NCBI GenBank assembly: GCA_965215355.1
Contig: CBDCDJ010000007.1
Coordinates: forward strand, 4,030,001 to 4,094,000
Reading direction: 5' to 3'
Length of the DNA stretch: 64,000 bases
From: CBDCDJ01 sp965215355
Lineage (GTDB): Bacteria > Deinococcota > Deinococci > Deinococcales > Trueperaceae
The notes under the pieces are model-generated. The model searched no databases. It had not been told where the DNA came from and saw only the letters and a list, made by a program, of their open reading frames with translations. Of this stretch, positions 36,852-45,293 are shown in pieces. The translations under genes were made by a program, and so were the position numbers. Numbering within the stretch: the first letter of the stretch is position 1; each line of letters opens with the position of its first letter.

Positions 36852-37850
36852 ATGAAAAAGACGTTCGCAACAGGCGTGGCCCTCGTCCTCGCTACCGTTT
36901 CCGCCACGGCTTGGGCGCAGGTCGGGCAACCCGAAGAAAGTCTGCTCAAAAGCTTGGGTCCTTACAACCTCGTTCAAACCGAGGACGGCTACACCTTCGG
37001 CGACGGCTTTAGCTTCTCGACCGAGGAGCGGGGCGGCGCGGTCTACACGGTGACGGGCGCGGGCGCGCTGGGCGAAACCAACCTACCCTTCGCCGCCGAC
37101 CTCATCGGCGCCTCGACCGGCTACGGCGAGGCCATCGCCGAGCCGGTCGAGGCGTTTTTCGAGGAGCGCCTGGGCGAACTCGCGGGCCGGGGACTCATCA
37201 GTTTGCCGGTACAGCAGTATTTACTGACGCTCGAGGTGACGGGTGAAGCGCCCTATGAAGTCGACTTTACCGTCTCGCTGCCCGAAATCCCCGCCGACCG
37301 CTTTCCCGTCGCGGCGCACACGCTCGGCCCCGCCGACGCGAAGTACGTCGTCCGTGAGTTCTCCGACTTTCAGTGTCCGTTCTGTGCACGGTTCGCGACC
37401 GAGGCTGTTCCGCTCATCAAAAACGAGTTGCTCGCCAGGGGCGACGTGCGTTTCGAGTACCACCACTTTCCGCTGTCCAGTATCCACGCCAACGCCGCCG
37501 CCGCCGCGGAAGCCGCCGAGTGCGTGACCGCCGCCAACACGCCCGACGCCTTTTGGACCTATCACGACGCGCTCTTCGCGCGCCAGCAGGCCTGGTCGGG
37601 TTTAGGCGACCCGGCGAACTACTTCGTGCGCTTGGCGCAGGACGTGGGTCTGGACACCGAGGGCGTCGAGGCGTGCATCGAAGACCGTGACTTCGCCGAC
37701 GAGGTCAACCGGGCTTACGAGGCGGCCGGCGGCACGCTCGGCCTGGGCGGCACGCCGACGGTCTTTGTGAACGGCTTCAAGGTCGGGGACTACACGAAGC
37801 TGGACAGCTACTTAGAGCTGTTCGAACTCGCCGACGCTTTCGAAGAGTAG
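36852..37850 (+). CDS. DsbA-family secreted thiol oxidoreductase
   Basis: The protein has 332 residues. MKKTFATGVALVLATVSATA-WAQ is a signal peptide. The first 140 residues of the mature protein form a domain I cannot assign (KSLGPYNLVQTEDGYTFGDG). A thioredoxin-fold domain follows: VREFSDFQCPFCARFA with the redox-active CPFC (about 176-179), HHFPLSSIHANAAAAAEAA with its helix, and the cis-proline loop GLGGTPTVFVNG. It resembles the DsbA-like proteins of Deinococcus and mycobacteria that act on protein disulfides outside the cytoplasm. GAGGAG lies 6 nt before the ATG. Another cysteine pair (ECVTA and ACIED) could form a structural disulfide. Confidence 0.88.
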   Translation: MKKTFATGVALVLATVSATAWAQVGQPEESLLKSLGPYNLVQTEDGYTFGDGFSFSTEERGGAVYTVTGAGALGETNLPFAADLIGASTGYGEAIAEPVEAFFEERLGELAGRGLISLPVQQYLLTLEVTGEAPYEVDFTVSLPEIPADRFPVAAHTLGPADAKYVVREFSDFQCPFCARFATEAVPLIKNELLARGDVRFEYHHFPLSSIHANAAAAAEAAECVTAANTPDAFWTYHDALFARQQAWSGLGDPANYFVRLAQDVGLDTEGVEACIEDRDFADEVNRAYEAAGGTLGLGGTPTVFVNGFKVGDYTKLDSYLELFELADAFEE

Positions 37851-37906
37851 ACTTGAGTAGAACAGGAAAGAGTACAAGGGTGGCTCCTTCCGAAGAGGGT
37901 GTAACC

Positions 37907-37940
37907 TTCGTGCCGGGAGCTTGCACCTCCGCGGCACGAA
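37907..37940 (+). other. Inverted repeat after the DsbA-like gene
   Basis: TTCGTGCCG (37907-37915) and CGGCACGAA (37932-37940) form a perfect 9-bp stem with a 16-nt loop. There is no T-run, so it is not a standard terminator; it may act as a protein site or help to stabilise the mRNA end. Confidence 0.5.
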
Positions 37941-38045
37941 CCCATCTTCGCCCGTGGCGGCTGCGGTTTCGGGCGTTTGTCCACGGCAACGTTTTGAGAC
38001 AATCGGTTAAAGTGGTCGGGTGATTCGGGGTTTTCGCTTGCAGAG

Positions 38046-40415
38046 GTGCGTGTGAGTTCGTTGTTGCTGTGGGCGGTTTTTACGCCCTTCGTCGGGGCCG
38101 CCGTGGCCCCCCTGCTGGGCCGCAGGTTCGGGGCGGCGGCAGGCTATTTGTTGACTTTGGCGTTCGTGCCCGCCCTGGCGCTCCTGAGCGAGGCCGGGGC
38201 GGCTCGAGCGGGCTCACCCCTCACCGCGAACCTCGCCTGGGTGCCCGCCATCGACTTGTCCGTCACCTTGCGGGCCGACGGCTTTTCGCTGCTGTTCGCG
38301 CTGCTGGTGGCGGGCATCGGCGTGCTGATACTGCTCTACGCGGCCGCCTACTTGGGACCGAGGGAGCGGCACGGGCGGTTTTACAGCTACCTGCTCCTGT
38401 TCGGCGGCGCGATGCTGGGCTTTGTGCTGGCGGACAACCTCGTCGTCTTGTTCGCGTTCTGGGAACTGACCTCGGTCGTCAGTTTTCTTCTCATCGGTTT
38501 TTGGGATTCTCGCCGCGCCTCGGTGGACGGGGCCTTGAAGGCGCTGATGATAACCGCCCTGGGCGGTTTGGCGCTGCTGGTGGCGACGATTTTGGCAGGG
38601 ACGGCGGGAAACAGCTTTTTGCTGTCCGAACTCGACGTGGCGGCGCTGCGCATCAGCCCGCTGTTCGTCCCCACCATGATTTTGTTCGTCGTCGCCGCCT
38701 TCACCAAGTCGGCGCAACTGCCCTTTCACCTCTGGCTGCCCACCGCGATGGAAGCGCCCACGCCGGTCTCGGCCTACCTGCACTCGGCGACGATGGTCAA
38801 GGCCGGGGTCGTGCTGATTGCCAAGCTGGGCTTCGTGTTTGTGGACACAGGCTTCGCGCCCTTCATCCTGTACGTCGGCCTGGCGACGATGGTCTGGGGC
38901 TCGTACTTGGCGCTGCGCCAGAACGACCTCAAGGCGCTGCTGGCCTACTCGACCGTGTCGCAACTCGGTTTGCTCACCGCGCTCTACGGCGCGGGCGACA
39001 GCTTTGCGGCGACCGCGCACCTCGTCAACCACGCGGTCTTCAAGGCGGCGCTGTTTATGGTGGTGGGCATCATCGACCACGAGACGAAAAGCCGCGACAT
39101 CCGCAGGCTGTCGGGGTTGCGGCGCAAGTTGCCCATCACCTTTTTGCTGGCTTTACCCGCCGCGCTCAGCATGGCGGGCTTGCCCGTCTTCGGCGGCTTC
39201 GTGTCCAAAGAGCTTTTTTACGAACACATGCTCCACGAGGGCGTCCTGCCCATCGCCGTCGCCGTGGCCGGGAGCGTCATGACCTTCGCTTACAGCCTGC
39301 GTTTCTTGAAGGTTTTTTTCGGACCATTTCGCTGCGACAACCCGCGGGTTCACGAAGCGCCGCTGCGCTTTTGGCTGCCCGCCGCGCCGCTGAGCGTGGC
39401 GACGATTTTGTTCGGCGTGTTGCCGCTCGGTTTGGCGGGCAACCCCCTGACGATGCCGACGGTGGCGACCTGGTTTACCGACCTCGCCGCCGAGTCCCTT
39501 CGCTACGAGCCCGGCAAGTTGTACCTGTGGCACGGCGCGTCCGTGGCGCTGGCCCTGAGCGTGTTCACCTGGTTTGCCGGGGCGGGGCTGCACCTGTCGC
39601 GCGACCTTTTTTACCGGGCGCAACAGGCCGTCACGCCGGGTTGGAGCAGCAACACGGTGTATTACGCGTTTGTCGACGGTTTGGAGCGGTTCTCGAGCCA
39701 CTTCACCCGCCTCACCCAGGGCGCACCTTTCGCCACACACCTGCGCCTGGTGGTCCTGGGCATCGTGTTGGCGGGCGCGTCGGCGCTGTGGCGCTACGTG
39801 CCGGGCGCGCTGACGCCCGTCCCGCTGGCTTTTTGGGTGGTGATTCTGGCGATTCTCGCCGCCGTGGTCGGGGTGTTGCGGGCGCGCTCGCGCTTGAGCG
39901 CCATCATCTTCTCAGGCCTGGCGGGCATCGGCTCGACGGTGCTGTTCGTGCTCCTGAGCGCGCCCGACCTGGCGCTCACCCAACTCTTAATCGAGACGGT
40001 CACGGTGATTTTGTTCTTGTCGGTGTTCCGGTTTTTGCCGCCGATGCGGCGCTACTCGCGCGGGCAGGGCGCGGCCGTCATGGACATCTTGCTCTCGGTC
40101 GGGGTAACGGCGACGGTGTTCACCGCGCTGGTCGCGGTGCAGACGCCCATCGCTGAGCGGATTCAAGGCTTTTTTCTCGAGTACAGCAAGTCGCTCGGCG
40201 GCGGTTACAACGTCGTCAACGTCATCCTGGTGGACTTTCGCGGTTACGACACGATGGGGGAGATTACCGTCTTGGCCGTCGTGGCGGTGAGCGTGTACGC
40301 GCTGCTCAAGACGGCGTCCGCTAAAACGAACGCGGGCAAACCATCCGCAGCCAGTACCGCGCCGAACGAGCCCGTTCAGGAAAATGACGAACCCGCAGAC
40401 GAGGTCGAGGCGTGA
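38046..40415 (+). CDS. mrpA: Na+/H+ antiporter subunit MrpA
   Basis: The protein has 789 residues and many membrane segments; the GTG at 38046 or a second at 38052 is the start. It is related to subunit NuoL of respiratory complex I: VLFAFWELTSVVSFLLIGFW, KSAQLPFHLWLPTAMEAPTP, VSAYLHSATMVKAGVVLIAK and LLAYSTVSQLGLLTALYGAG with the conserved Lys and His. The C-terminal 200 residues are an MbhD/MbhE-like part (LLSAPDLALTQLLIETVTVI, VNVILVDFRGYDTMGEITVL), as in the long MrpA forms. It is the first gene of a seven-gene operon exporting Na+ in exchange for H+. Confidence 0.93.
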   Translation: MRVSSLLLWAVFTPFVGAAVAPLLGRRFGAAAGYLLTLAFVPALALLSEAGAARAGSPLTANLAWVPAIDLSVTLRADGFSLLFALLVAGIGVLILLYAAAYLGPRERHGRFYSYLLLFGGAMLGFVLADNLVVLFAFWELTSVVSFLLIGFWDSRRASVDGALKALMITALGGLALLVATILAGTAGNSFLLSELDVAALRISPLFVPTMILFVVAAFTKSAQLPFHLWLPTAMEAPTPVSAYLHSATMVKAGVVLIAKLGFVFVDTGFAPFILYVGLATMVWGSYLALRQNDLKALLAYSTVSQLGLLTALYGAGDSFAATAHLVNHAVFKAALFMVVGIIDHETKSRDIRRLSGLRRKLPITFLLALPAALSMAGLPVFGGFVSKELFYEHMLHEGVLPIAVAVAGSVMTFAYSLRFLKVFFGPFRCDNPRVHEAPLRFWLPAAPLSVATILFGVLPLGLAGNPLTMPTVATWFTDLAAESLRYEPGKLYLWHGASVALALSVFTWFAGAGLHLSRDLFYRAQQAVTPGWSSNTVYYAFVDGLERFSSHFTRLTQGAPFATHLRLVVLGIVLAGASALWRYVPGALTPVPLAFWVVILAILAAVVGVLRARSRLSAIIFSGLAGIGSTVLFVLLSAPDLALTQLLIETVTVILFLSVFRFLPPMRRYSRGQGAAVMDILLSVGVTATVFTALVAVQTPIAERIQGFFLEYSKSLGGGYNVVNVILVDFRGYDTMGEITVLAVVAVSVYALLKTASAKTNAGKPSAASTAPNEPVQENDEPADEVEA

Positions 40416-40885
40416 AGTATCCCGAAATCATCCTGCGCACCTTTGCCACACCCGTGGTGTTCGTCCTCATCGCCATCGGCTTTCACTTCTTCTTGCGCGG
40501 CCACAACGCGCCCGGCGGCGGTTTCATCGCGGGGTTGATCGTGGCGGTGTCGGCCCTGCTCATGCGCATCGCGCAGGAGCGGCGGCTGCTCAACGTCTCC
40601 CCCCAGAGGCTCGTGCCGCTGGGCCTGCTCGTCGCCTTCGCGACCGGCGCGGCGCCGCTGCTGTTCGGGCAACCCTTTTTAAGAAGCGCGTACGGCTACC
40701 TGGAGCTGCCGTTCGCGGGCGAAGTGGAGTGGGCGACGGCCGCTTTGTTCGACTTGGGCGTGTTTCTGGTCGTCATCGGCACGACCCTGACCATCATCAA
40801 CCTGCTCGCCGAAACCAGGGACGAGCCCGAACCTTTAGAAGACCCGCCTGCGGGAGATTCAGGTGCAGCAGGAGGGCCGGGCTGA
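40412..40885 (+). CDS. mrpB: Na+/H+ antiporter subunit MrpB
   Basis: The 157-residue protein starts at a GTG overlapping the mrpA stop (GTGA). It has the MnhB fold: YPEIILRTFATPVVFVLIAI, then the family signature GHNAPGGGFIAGLIVAVS. Four membrane segments are visible, and the C-terminus is a hydrophilic tail rich in Pro and Glu. The subunit is a required part of the Mrp complex. Confidence 0.93.
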   Translation: MKYPEIILRTFATPVVFVLIAIGFHFFLRGHNAPGGGFIAGLIVAVSALLMRIAQERRLLNVSPQRLVPLGLLVAFATGAAPLLFGQPFLRSAYGYLELPFAGEVEWATAALFDLGVFLVVIGTTLTIINLLAETRDEPEPLEDPPAGDSGAAGGPG

Positions 40886-41304
40886 TGGAACTCGCGCTGC
40901 CGCTGCTCGCCGCGCTGCTCGTGGGTGCCGGGGTATTCATGGTGCTCTCGAAAGCCCTCATCCGGGTGATTTTGGGGCTGTCGCTCGTCTCTTACGGCGT
41001 GAACATCAGTATTTTGCTGGCCGGGGCGGGAGTTCGCCAAGCCGCGCCGCCGCTCTTGAACGTGTCCGGTCCCTACGTCGACCCGTTGCCGCAGGCGCTC
41101 ATCCTGACCGCCATCGTCATCGCTTTTGGCACCACGGCGCTGCTGCTGGTGCTGTCGATGCGCGCTTACCAGGCGACCGGCACCGACCAGGTGCAGGACC
41201 TGACCGAACAACCCGACCCGCCCGAACGTGCCGAGCGCTACGCCGACAGCGAGCACCCGAGCGTCTCGCCCGAGGTCGGCCCGAAGGGTGGGGGTAGGGC
41301 GTGA
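40885..41304 (+). CDS. mrpC: Na+/H+ antiporter subunit MrpC
   Basis: The ATG at 40885 shares a base with the mrpB stop (TGATG). The protein has 139 residues and three membrane segments, related to subunit NuoK: KALIRVILGLSLVSYGVNIS, VDPLPQALILTAIVIAFGTT (the PLPQALILTAIVI block is the family signature) and LLLVLSMRAY. The 40-residue C-terminal tail is acidic and hydrophilic. Confidence 0.93.
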   Translation: MELALPLLAALLVGAGVFMVLSKALIRVILGLSLVSYGVNISILLAGAGVRQAAPPLLNVSGPYVDPLPQALILTAIVIAFGTTALLLVLSMRAYQATGTDQVQDLTEQPDPPERAERYADSEHPSVSPEVGPKGGGRA

Positions 41305-42836
41305 ACCTCCTCGCGCTGCCCGTGCTGCTGCCGCTCTTCGCGGGCGCGGTGCTGCTGCTGGTGGGGGGGCCAAGGGCGCGCAGCTTCGTCGCCGTGGTCG
41401 CCGCCCTCCTCACCCTACTCGCCGACCTGCTCATCCTGGCGCGCACCCTGGGGGGCGAAGTCCTGGTCGTGCAGATGGCGGGCTGGGCCGCGCCCTGGGG
41501 CATCAGCCTCGTCGCCGACCGGCTGACCGGCATCATGGTGGGGTTGAGCGGCGTGGTCGGCCTGCTCACCGTGCTGTTCGCCGCTTCGTCGCTGCAGCAC
41601 GCGCCGCGCCGCGGTCACTCGGCCACGCTCAACCGGACGCGCGAACGCCTGGGCGCGCAGGCGCTGCTGCAGTTTTTGTTCATGGGCGTCAACATGTCGT
41701 TTGTGAGCGGCGACCTGTTCAACCTGTTCGTCGCCTTCGAGGTGATGCTGATTTCGTCGTACGGGTTGCTGCTCTTGGGCAACGAGTTGCCGCAACTGCG
41801 CGAGGGTTTCAAGTACGTCGTCATCAACCTGGTCGCCTCGGCGGTGTTCGTGGCGGCGGCGGGTCTCGCTTACGGACTGTTCGGCACGCTCAATATGGCG
41901 GACATCTCTTTGAGAGTCGCGGCGCACGGGCCGGACGCGCGCATCACCCTCGTCGCCGCGCTGCTCGCCCTCGTCTTCGCCACCAAGTCGGCGCTGTTCC
42001 CGCTCGGTTTTTGGCTGCCCAACGCCTATCCCGTTCCCACAGCGGCGGTGAGCGCCTTTTTTGCGTCGCTGCTGACCAAGGTGGGCGTGTACACCTTGAT
42101 TCGCAGTTTCACGCTGCTGTTTCCGCAAGAACGGGGGTTGCAACTCATCTTGCTCGCACTGGCCGGGACGACCATCCTCGTCGGCGCGTTCGGCATGATC
42201 GCGCGGCAGCGCTGGCGGCACGCGCTCGCTTTCGCCAACGTCTCTTCGGTCGGTTACCTAGCGATGGGCGCGTTTATCGGCACTCGCGCGGGCCTGAGCG
42301 CGGCGCTCTACTACCTCGTCCACTCGGTGCTGCTGATTTTCATGCTCTTCCTCATCGCCGCACTGGCCGAAAAAATCGGCGGCGAGCGCTACCGCTCGAG
42401 CGGCCACCTAAGCAGCTACCCTTACTTGGGCATCGGCTTTTTCGTCGGCGCGCTGGCCCTGGCGGGGTTGCCGCCGACGAGCGGCTTTATCGGTAAATAC
42501 GCGCTTGTAGCGGCCCTCTTGAGCGCGCCCACCGCCCTCAACCTGTCCGTGGCGACGAGCGCGGTGCTGGCGGGCTTGCTGCTGCTCTACGCCGCCATGC
42601 AGGTCTGGCGCGGCTTTTTTTGGGGCGAGTCCGACGCCGTTCACCGGGTCGCGCTGCCCTTAGGCATGCGCGCGGTGACGCTCACGGCGGTGTTGTTGGT
42701 CGTCGGCCTGGCGGTCTTCAGCGGCCCCGTGTTCGCTGCGGCGGAGCGGGCGGCGCTCCAGCTCGAGACCAACGCGGCTTATCTCGAGGCCGTCCTCACC
42801 CCGGTCGACCCACCCGCTCAGGAGGAAAGCCGCTGA
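41301..42836 (+). CDS. mrpD: Na+/H+ antiporter subunit MrpD
   Basis: The 511-residue protein starts at a GTG overlapping the mrpC stop. It is a NuoM/N-type proton channel subunit with about 14 membrane segments. Key blocks are NLFVAFEVMLISSYGLLLLG with the conserved Glu, KSALFPLGFWLPNAYPVPTA, AFFASLLTKVGVYTLIRSFT with the conserved Lys, and ALAGLPPTSGFIGKYALVAA. It is one of the two antiporter modules of the complex, with MrpA. Confidence 0.94.
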   Translation: MNLLALPVLLPLFAGAVLLLVGGPRARSFVAVVAALLTLLADLLILARTLGGEVLVVQMAGWAAPWGISLVADRLTGIMVGLSGVVGLLTVLFAASSLQHAPRRGHSATLNRTRERLGAQALLQFLFMGVNMSFVSGDLFNLFVAFEVMLISSYGLLLLGNELPQLREGFKYVVINLVASAVFVAAAGLAYGLFGTLNMADISLRVAAHGPDARITLVAALLALVFATKSALFPLGFWLPNAYPVPTAAVSAFFASLLTKVGVYTLIRSFTLLFPQERGLQLILLALAGTTILVGAFGMIARQRWRHALAFANVSSVGYLAMGAFIGTRAGLSAALYYLVHSVLLIFMLFLIAALAEKIGGERYRSSGHLSSYPYLGIGFFVGALALAGLPPTSGFIGKYALVAALLSAPTALNLSVATSAVLAGLLLLYAAMQVWRGFFWGESDAVHRVALPLGMRAVTLTAVLLVVGLAVFSGPVFAAAERAALQLETNAAYLEAVLTPVDPPAQEESR

Positions 42837-43303
42837 TGGTCGACATCTTCGCTATTTTGGGTTTCGCCCTCGTCTGGTCGCTCTTTTTTGGTGAGCTGTC
42901 GGGGTACAACCTGGTCGTGGGGGCGCTGCTCGGCTTGTTCCTCCTCAGCATCGTGCAGCGTGAGCAGGAGCGCTCGTTTCCGAAGCGGCTCGGGGCGCTG
43001 GTGTTTTTCGTCTACCGCTTTTTGGTCGAACTCGTCGTGGCGAGTTTTGTGGTTGTCAAGTTGACGCTGTTGCCGCGGCCCACCTTTCACCCGCACGTGC
43101 TCGCGGTGCCGCTGCGCTTGCAGAGCGACGGCGCGATTTCGCTGCTCGCCGCGACCATCACGCTGCTACCGGGTACAGTCGCGATGGGCGTGTCGGCGGA
43201 CAAGTCGGTCCTTTACGCCCACGCCATCGGCGAGGCCGAGCTGAGCAAAGCCCATGCCAACATCACCCGCATCGAGACGCTTATTTTGGGGTTTATGAGG
43301 TGA
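42836..43303 (+). CDS. mrpE: Na+/H+ antiporter subunit MrpE
   Basis: The ATG at 42836 shares a base with the stop of mrpD (TGATG) and is preceded by AGGAGGAA. The 155-residue protein has two or three N-terminal membrane segments (FAILGFALVWSLFFGELSGY, LVVGALLGLFLLSI, VFFVYRFLVELVVASFVVVK) and a soluble part with AATITLLPGTVAMGVSADKS, the typical MrpE signature, ending AHANITRIETLILGFMR. Confidence 0.93.
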   Translation: MVDIFAILGFALVWSLFFGELSGYNLVVGALLGLFLLSIVQREQERSFPKRLGALVFFVYRFLVELVVASFVVVKLTLLPRPTFHPHVLAVPLRLQSDGAISLLAATITLLPGTVAMGVSADKSVLYAHAIGEAELSKAHANITRIETLILGFMR

Positions 43304-43433
43304 GGCAGCAAGTACCGAGTGAAAGCCAAAAGCTTTTGGTCTTTCCACTCGCTACTTTCCCCGCTTCCTCTCTTCGACGCTTACTTAGCATGTGAATACT
43401 TAGCATGTGAATACTTAGCCTGTGGAGGTCATC
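43304..43433 (+). repeat. Gap between mrpE and mrpF with hairpin and 15-bp tandem repeats
   Basis: The operon is otherwise gap-free, but here about 120 bp intervene. CCAAAAG/CTTTTGG (43325-43338) and flanking GAGTG/CACTC form a hairpin. Then ACTTAGCATGTGAAT repeats at 43383-43397 and 43398-43412, and a third partial copy with C for A runs at 43413-43424 into the ribosome site of mrpF. Confidence 0.75.
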
Positions 43434-43694
43434 GTGGTCTTAACCATCGCACTCGTTTGTCTCGTTCTCGCCATCGGGCTCACCCTCTACCGGGCGCTGC
43501 TGGGGCCGACCTGGGGTGACCGCATCGCGGCGCTGGACTTTTTAAGCACCGGCGTGGCGGTGCTCGTCATGGTGGTTGCCCTCAAAACGGGGCAACCGGC
43601 TTTTGTCGACGTGGCGCTCATCGTGTCGATTTTGGGGTTTCTGAGCACGGTGGCGCTGGCGCGCTACTTGCTGGGCGGGCGGGTGATGCGGTGA
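43434..43694 (+). CDS. mrpF: Na+/H+ antiporter subunit MrpF
   Basis: The start is a GTG at 43434 after GGAGGT; a GTG four codons upstream (43422) overlaps that site and is less likely. The protein has 86 residues and three membrane segments: VLTIALVCLVLAIGLTLYRA, then LLGPTWGDRIAALDFLSTGV (the GPTxxDRIxALD block is the family signature) and VALIVSILGFLSTVALARYL. Confidence 0.92.
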   Translation: MVLTIALVCLVLAIGLTLYRALLGPTWGDRIAALDFLSTGVAVLVMVVALKTGQPAFVDVALIVSILGFLSTVALARYLLGGRVMR

Positions 43695-44161
43695 GACGTC
43701 TGGTCGTCGGCTTTGTTTGCCTGTCGAGCGCAGCGGCTTTTGCGTCGCCGCAGGCCGGGCGGGCGGTCGAGCAGAGTTTGGTCGCGGAACTGCTCATCCT
43801 GTTCGGCTGCGTGTTTATTCTCACGGCGGGCATCGGCATGTTGCGGTTTCCGGACTTTTACGCGCGGCTGCACGCCTCGAGCAAGCTCGTCACCTTGGGC
43901 GGCATCGGCGTCTTCGGCGGCGCGGCGATTGCCTTCGCGCCCCTCGGCGTGACGCAGCGGGTGTTGCTGACGGCCGTTTTTTTCTTTCTCACCGCGCCCC
44001 TGTCGAGCTACATGATCGCGCGCGCGGGCTACCTGCGCGGGCTCAGACCCTATTTTGAAGACGGCAGCGTAGACGAGTGGGGCGCGCTCGGCGCGGCCAC
44101 GGAAACACTCGGCCCCGGCGACGCCGAGGACCCGACGGGGTTGTCCAAACGTGGGGTCTGA
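43691..44161 (+). CDS. mrpG: Na+/H+ antiporter subunit MrpG
   Basis: The GTG start overlaps the mrpF stop (GTGA). The protein has 156 residues. After a signal-like or first membrane region come GCVFILTAGIGMLRFPDFYA, RLHASSKLVTLGGIGVFGGA and VFFFLTAPLSSYMIARAGYL, the MrpG blocks. It has a hydrophilic C-terminal tail of about 45 residues, and completes the operon. Confidence 0.93.
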   Translation: MRRLVVGFVCLSSAAAFASPQAGRAVEQSLVAELLILFGCVFILTAGIGMLRFPDFYARLHASSKLVTLGGIGVFGGAAIAFAPLGVTQRVLLTAVFFFLTAPLSSYMIARAGYLRGLRPYFEDGSVDEWGALGAATETLGPGDAEDPTGLSKRGV

Positions 44162-44293
44162 GATGAGGCAGGTGGTGTTTTTCGGTAACGAGGGAGCAGA
44201 GCGGCGGGGCGGAGGAGCAGGGAAGAATAAGTCGTCTTTGATATTCACGTACTTTCCACTCGGTCCTCGGTCCTTTCTTCTCGGAGCACCTTC

Positions 44294-45289
44294 GTGGGCT
44301 TGACCGACGACCTCGAGCGCTGCATACGCACCCTCGCCCCCGACCCGCGCACCGCGCTCTGCGACGTGGATGTGCGGGACGGCGTGTTGGCGGGAATCGC
44401 CGAGGCGCGGCTCGAGCCCGTCCTAGTCCGCTTCGCCGCCGAACACGGGGTTGAGTCGGCGGTTCGGTTCCTGAGTTCGGTCGAACACCGGGTTGTGCCG
44501 CAACGCGTCTTTTTGCGCGCCGCGCCGCGGCCCGACGCCGAAACCGTCAACGAACTCCTCCACGGCGAAGCCGCCCTTGTCTACGAGCGGGTCGGGGGGT
44601 GGTTGCGCGTGGCGGTCGAGCGGGACGGCTATTTGGGTTGGTTGCCCTCGACCGCGCTCGCCCACGCCCTGCCCGCGCCGAGCCACCGCTTCACCGCGCC
44701 GCGCGGCCACGTTTTCGCGCGGCCGACGGTCTCGAGCGAGCGGCTGTTCGAGGTTTCGTTCGGTAGCCGGTTGCGAGTTGAAGAGGAACAGGAAGGCTGG
44801 GCGCAAACAGTGTTCGGGCGCGACGAACGCGGCTGGGTCAAGGCGGGTTTGCTCGAGCCCCTAACGACTCCTCCCCCCGAGCCGAGCCCGCAAGCCGTGA
44901 CCTGTTTTGCGAAACGGTTCCTCGAGACGCCCTACAGCTGGGGCGGCGTGAGCGCCTGGGGCCTGGACTGCTCGGGCTTTGTCCAGACCGTTTTCGGCGC
45001 GTTCGGCGTTTCCTTGCCCCGCGACGCGGACCAGCAAGGGCATTGCGGTGTAGAGGTGAAGCTCGAGGACGCGCAACCCGGCGACCTCCTCTTTTTTCCC
45101 GGCCACGTCGCGCTGTCTTTAGGCGGCACACGCTTCGTCCACGCCAACGCCCACCACATGCGGGTGACGGTGGACGACTTTACAGGGTCGGCTTACGGCG
45201 AGCGTTTGCGGAAGAAGCTGACGGGCGTGCGGCGGCTCGAGCCTTTTCTCAATCCACAGTCAAAACTATGTCACGCACCGAGGGTCTAG
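44294..45289 (+). CDS. NlpC/P60 cell-wall endopeptidase with SH3-like domains
   Basis: The protein has 331 residues from a GTG. Two SH3-like regions come first (ALVYERVGGWLRVAVERDGY, SFGSRLRVEEEQEGWAQTVF). A C-terminal NlpC/P60 domain follows: FLETPYSWGGVSAWGLDCSG with the catalytic Cys at about 225, then FPGHVALSLGGTRFVHANAH with catalytic His residues. The layout is that of YkfC-type gamma-D-glutamyl-diamino-acid endopeptidases, which cut peptidoglycan peptides. No signal peptide is seen, so a role in recycling inside the cell is likely. Confidence 0.87.
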   Translation: MGLTDDLERCIRTLAPDPRTALCDVDVRDGVLAGIAEARLEPVLVRFAAEHGVESAVRFLSSVEHRVVPQRVFLRAAPRPDAETVNELLHGEAALVYERVGGWLRVAVERDGYLGWLPSTALAHALPAPSHRFTAPRGHVFARPTVSSERLFEVSFGSRLRVEEEQEGWAQTVFGRDERGWVKAGLLEPLTTPPPEPSPQAVTCFAKRFLETPYSWGGVSAWGLDCSGFVQTVFGAFGVSLPRDADQQGHCGVEVKLEDAQPGDLLFFPGHVALSLGGTRFVHANAHHMRVTVDDFTGSAYGERLRKKLTGVRRLEPFLNPQSKLCHAPRV

Positions 45290-45293
45290 TTCA

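Noticed and set aside
38069..40156. A 695-codon open frame overlapping mrpA in another frame
   Set aside because: It is rich in Arg, Gly and Pro, as usual for the shifted frame of a high-G+C gene, and has no recognisable motif, while mrpA fits the family throughout.
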